Assembly: GCA_964407285.1 (NCBI GenBank)
Contig: CAYOVG010000011.1
Coordinates: forward strand, 1-45,932
Direction: 5' to 3'
DNA from: CAYOVG01 sp964407285
Lineage (GTDB): Bacteria > Desulfobacterota > Syntrophobacteria > Syntrophobacterales > Syntrophobacteraceae
Length of the DNA stretch: 45,932 bases
Below the pieces are notes generated by a model. That model saw nothing but the letters and a program-made list of their open reading frames with translations, was not told where the DNA came from and did not search any database. The position numbers were made by a program, and so were the translations under genes. Positions 44,051-45,932 of the stretch are shown here, in pieces (position 1 is the first letter of the stretch; each line of letters opens with the position of its first letter).

Positions 44051-44080
44051 ATTTTTCGCACAAGATCCCAGCAACGTCAA
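44051..44080 (-). promoter_or_regulatory. Promoter-like sequence of the nuo cluster
   Basis: On the minus strand the -35 is TTGACG (44075-44080, 5/6), the spacer is 18 bp, and the -10 is AAAAAT (44051-44056, 4/6). Transcription would start near 44043 and leave a leader of about 64 bases before nuoE. Confidence 0.45.
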
Positions 44081-44353
44081 GTGAAAATTCGTGCATAGTG
44101 GAAATTCACGGCGCTCCCCTTCATATGTAATTGTTGGTATATACGAAAAATATCGTGCCCTTGCCTGACTGCCTTTTTACTCCTATCCTTTCCCGCGCGC
44201 CACGCCCACGGTCTTTCCTGGATCAGCCATCGCGGCCGCCGCAACAAGCCGGCAGGCCCCCATACCCGCCTTTCCCAACCCAAATATAAATGAGCCGAAC
44301 ACTCCCTCGGCATGTCGGAAAGCCCATAAGCCGCAGGAGCATCGGCGGGAATT

Positions 44354-44369
44354 TGTGTATAATTTCACA
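44354..44369. promoter_or_regulatory. CRP-like palindrome overlapping a TATAAT
   Basis: TGTGT-ATAATT-TCACA matches the CRP consensus TGTGA-N6-TCACA at nine of ten positions. The plus strand also contains TATAAT at 44358-44363, inside the palindrome, with no good -35. The window encodes two cNMP-type sensor proteins. The site could control proC, the nuo cluster, or neither. Confidence 0.4.
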
Positions 44370-44390
44370 AGGCTACCCCCAGCCTCCACC

Positions 44391-44579
44391 TCAGAACCCG
44401 TCCGCGGGAACCCCCCCGTCCCCGGCGCACCGGCAACCGCACACCCGTATCCCCTCGGAAAACAGCCCGCGGGCGCCGGCCGGGCAGGTCGCCCAACCAA
44501 CCCGTCGCCACGCCGTGGTCATCGCATCGTCAAAATCACACTTGCCATCGATGATGAGGACTTTTTCCTTGATTCTCAA
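44391..44579 (-). CDS. Doubtful small Cys-containing ORF
   Basis: A minus-strand frame from a TTG at 44579 (GGAGG six bases upstream) or an ATG at 44585 (too close to GGAGG). It would encode about 62 residues, beginning RIKEKVLIIDGKCDFDDAM with a Gly/Cys-rich tail (GIRVCGCRCAGDGG). The first half looks protein-like; I recognise no family. It lies in the nuo-proC divergent region. Confidence 0.3.
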   Translation of the reverse strand: MRIKEKVLIIDGKCDFDDAMTTAWRRVGWATCPAGARGLFSEGIRVCGCRCAGDGGVPADGF

Positions 44580-44814
44580 ACGCATACCTCCAGACAGCCA
44601 CAGGTTGAACCAAGAGGGGATATCGCAACACTAACGTCCCGAATGCACCATGAAACTAACGGAATATGGCTTGCGTGTCAACATGAAATCTAGTAACTTG
44701 CTTCACAATCTCATGACGGAACTGCAACAGACCTCGATTTGTTCGCCGGAAACAGGTATAAAGCTGTTTTCGCGATTATTTCCGTCTCTTCATGCTGCCG
44801 AAGGAGGAATAGCA

Positions 44815-45630
44815 GTGATTGAGAACTCCCAGATTGGATTTATTGGCGGTGGAAACATGGGCGAAGCCCTCATCAAGGGGATGATCGGGGCATCCCTGCT
44901 GAAGGCGCGGCAAATTCACGCCTTCGATGTGCTCGAATCCAGAGCCCGCTACCTCGCGCAAAACTACGGCATCACGCCCTGCCGAAGCATTCCCGAACTG
45001 GCGCGGGCCTGCGACACCGTCATCCTTGCGGTGAAACCGCAAAACATGGCGGAAGTACTGTCCGAACTGCGCTCCCACGTGGCGCACTCGCCCCTTATTA
45101 TATCCATAGCAGCGGGCATCGCGCTTTCCTCGATTTGCGACGCACTCCCGGAAGGAATACCCGCCGTACGCGTCATGCCCAACACTCCGGCGCTGGTTCT
45201 TCAGGGAGCCTCGGCCCTTTCCAGGGGACCCCATGTGACGGACGATAGTATGCGCAAGGCGCTTACCCTGTTCGGCGCGGTCGGCACGGCAATCGAAGTG
45301 GAGGAAAAGTCGATGGACGCGGTAACGGGTCTTAGCGGCAGCGGACCGGGCTACTTCCTGCTGATCCTCGAATCCATGATCGACGCCGGCGTGCTCATGG
45401 GAATTCCGCGTCCCGTAGCCCGCGAACTCGTGGTGCAGACGGCCCTCGGCACAGCCAAAATGGTTCAGGAAACCGGGAAGCATCCGGGCGAACTGAAAGA
45501 CCTCATCACATCGCCCGGAGGCACCACCATTCGCGGACTCGCGATCATGGAGGAAAACGGAGTGCGTGGGACTCTGATGCGCGCCGTGGAAGCAGCCACA
45601 CTCCGGTCGCGGGAACTGGCGGGGAAGTAA
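44815..45630 (+). CDS. proC: Pyrroline-5-carboxylate reductase
   Basis: 271 residues from a GTG at 44815, fixed by AGGAGG seven bases upstream; ATGs further upstream have no ribosome site and precede non-homologous sequence. It makes proline from pyrroline-5-carboxylate with NAD(P)H. The N-terminal Rossmann motif is IGFIGGGNMGEALIKG; VILAVKPQNM, RVMPNTPALV and TGLSGSGPGYFLLILESMIDAG follow, with the C-terminal signature near 222-247 (LKDLITSPGGTTIRGL). It is a cytosolic oligomer. A set of 49-bp repeats follows four bases after its stop. Confidence 0.96.
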   Translation: MIENSQIGFIGGGNMGEALIKGMIGASLLKARQIHAFDVLESRARYLAQNYGITPCRSIPELARACDTVILAVKPQNMAEVLSELRSHVAHSPLIISIAAGIALSSICDALPEGIPAVRVMPNTPALVLQGASALSRGPHVTDDSMRKALTLFGAVGTAIEVEEKSMDAVTGLSGSGPGYFLLILESMIDAGVLMGIPRPVARELVVQTALGTAKMVQETGKHPGELKDLITSPGGTTIRGLAIMEENGVRGTLMRAVEAATLRSRELAGK

Positions 45631-45633
45631 AAC

Positions 45634-45779
45634 GCGTTGCGGGTTGCGCGTTTCGAGTTGCGGGTTCGGGCTCCCGCAAAATGCGTTGCGGGTTGCGGGT
45701 TACGAGTTGCGAGTTCGGGCTCCCGTAAAATGCGTTGCGAGTTGCGCGTTTCGATTTGGGGGTTTGCGCTCCCGTGAAT
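45634..45779 (+). repeat. Three tandem 49-bp units, each made of seven heptads
   Basis: Units at 45634-45682, 45683-45731 and 45732-45779 (49, 49 and 48 bp) share the layout GCGTTGC-GGGTTGC-..., ending in CGGGCTCCCG or a variant then aaaat. The length 49 equals seven heptads. It starts four bases after the proC stop, with the G-rich strand sense to proC. The same internal join is seen, worn, at 23390-23420. Confidence 0.9.
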
Positions 45780-45880
45780 CACGGGCATATCTCCATCGTT
45801 CACGGGTCCCTCCTTGGAATAAACTCTTCGAATTTAATAAAAAAGTTCTTGACACGAACCCCAGTCCCGTGCGACACTCC

Positions 45881-45932
45881 GCAACCCGCAACCCGCAACC
45901 CGCAACCCGCAACCCGCAACCCGCAACCCGCA
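45881..45932 (-). repeat. Perfect heptad array at the right window edge
   Basis: Seven perfect GCAACCC units plus three bases, in the same orientation as at 1-54, run to the last base. By the pattern of the other arrays, a minus-strand gene should end just beyond the window. On the minus strand, a T-rich stretch (ACTTTTTTATT, about 45836-45846) lies after the array and could serve as a termination signal. Confidence 0.93.

Larger units (their letters stand above)
43980..44814. other. Large divergent region between nuoE and proC
   Basis: 835 bp. It holds the nuo promoter-like sequence, a CRP-like palindrome (44354-44369) and a doubtful minus-strand ORF (44391-44579). The plus-strand frame continuous with proC from 44650 lacks a ribosome site at its ATG and is best read as leader. 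The stretch at 44100-44340 shows nothing recognisable; no tRNA was found. Confidence 0.6.

Noticed and set aside
44650..44814. N-terminal extension of proC from an upstream ATG
   Set aside because: The extra 55 residues do not resemble ProC, the ATG has no ribosome site, and a perfect AGGAGG precedes the GTG at 44815.

Overview
The window is about 46 kb of moderately GC-rich bacterial DNA. It reads like a strictly anaerobic Deltaproteobacterium (Desulfobacterota), most like the Syntrophobacter group. The basis is a DUF4911 protein, a Cys-rich PAS sigma-54 regulator next to a NifX-like gene, a complex I whose NuoF has hydrogenase-type HydB/HndC architecture, and many sigma-54 regulators and FapA-type proteins. 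The genus is an inference; no rRNA is present, and I found no tRNA gene, complete insertion sequence or CRISPR array.

Layout. 1-3.4 kb: a COG3146-type acyltransferase (minus) and an M20 dipeptidase (plus). 3.4-9.7 kb: a large FapA/DUF342 protein (minus), then an orphan sigma-54 response regulator and two unrecognised proteins (plus). 10-16.8 kb: a minus-strand run with a Crp/Fnr regulator, a DUF2845 secreted protein, a ferritin-like protein, adenine deaminase, a DUF151 bifunctional-nuclease protein, MiaB, a tandem cyclic-nucleotide-binding protein and a DUF4911 protein. 17-25.6 kb: recJ, a secreted FlgT-like protein, a CDP-alcohol phosphatidyltransferase (pgsA-like), a small membrane protein, the fluoride channel crcB (minus, with a CBS-domain remnant grafted on its 3' end), a cyclic 2,3-diphosphoglycerate synthetase-like GTPase, and a PAS/sigma-54 activator with its NifX-like partner. 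25.7-28.3 kb: a 35-residue lysine-rich peptide gene and recD2 (both minus). 28.5-44 kb: one long minus-strand complex I cluster in the order nuoE-F-A-B-C-D-H-I-J-K-L-M-N, then a flavin-domain-less NuoF-like gene, then nuoG. 44.8-45.6 kb: proC (plus, GTG start).

The complex I genes form the metabolic core. All 14 standard subunits are present, with an NADH/FMN module enriched in iron-sulfur domains: a stand-alone NuoE, a NuoF with an N-terminal thioredoxin-like domain and a C-terminal 2x[4Fe-4S] domain, and an extra NuoF-like protein without the flavin domain placed just before nuoG. A promoter-like sequence lies upstream of nuoE and a terminator-like hairpin follows nuoG.

The most unusual non-coding signal is a heptanucleotide repeat, GGGTTGC (complement GCAACCC). 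It occurs as arrays directly after stop codons. In all five arrays with a visible neighbouring gene, the G-rich strand is the coding strand of that gene and the array starts 2-7 bases past the stop. The window itself begins and ends inside perfect arrays. The G3N4 spacing fits G-quadruplex formation. A second heptad family (NNNTCGG) follows the M20 dipeptidase and folds into a perfect 12-bp stem.
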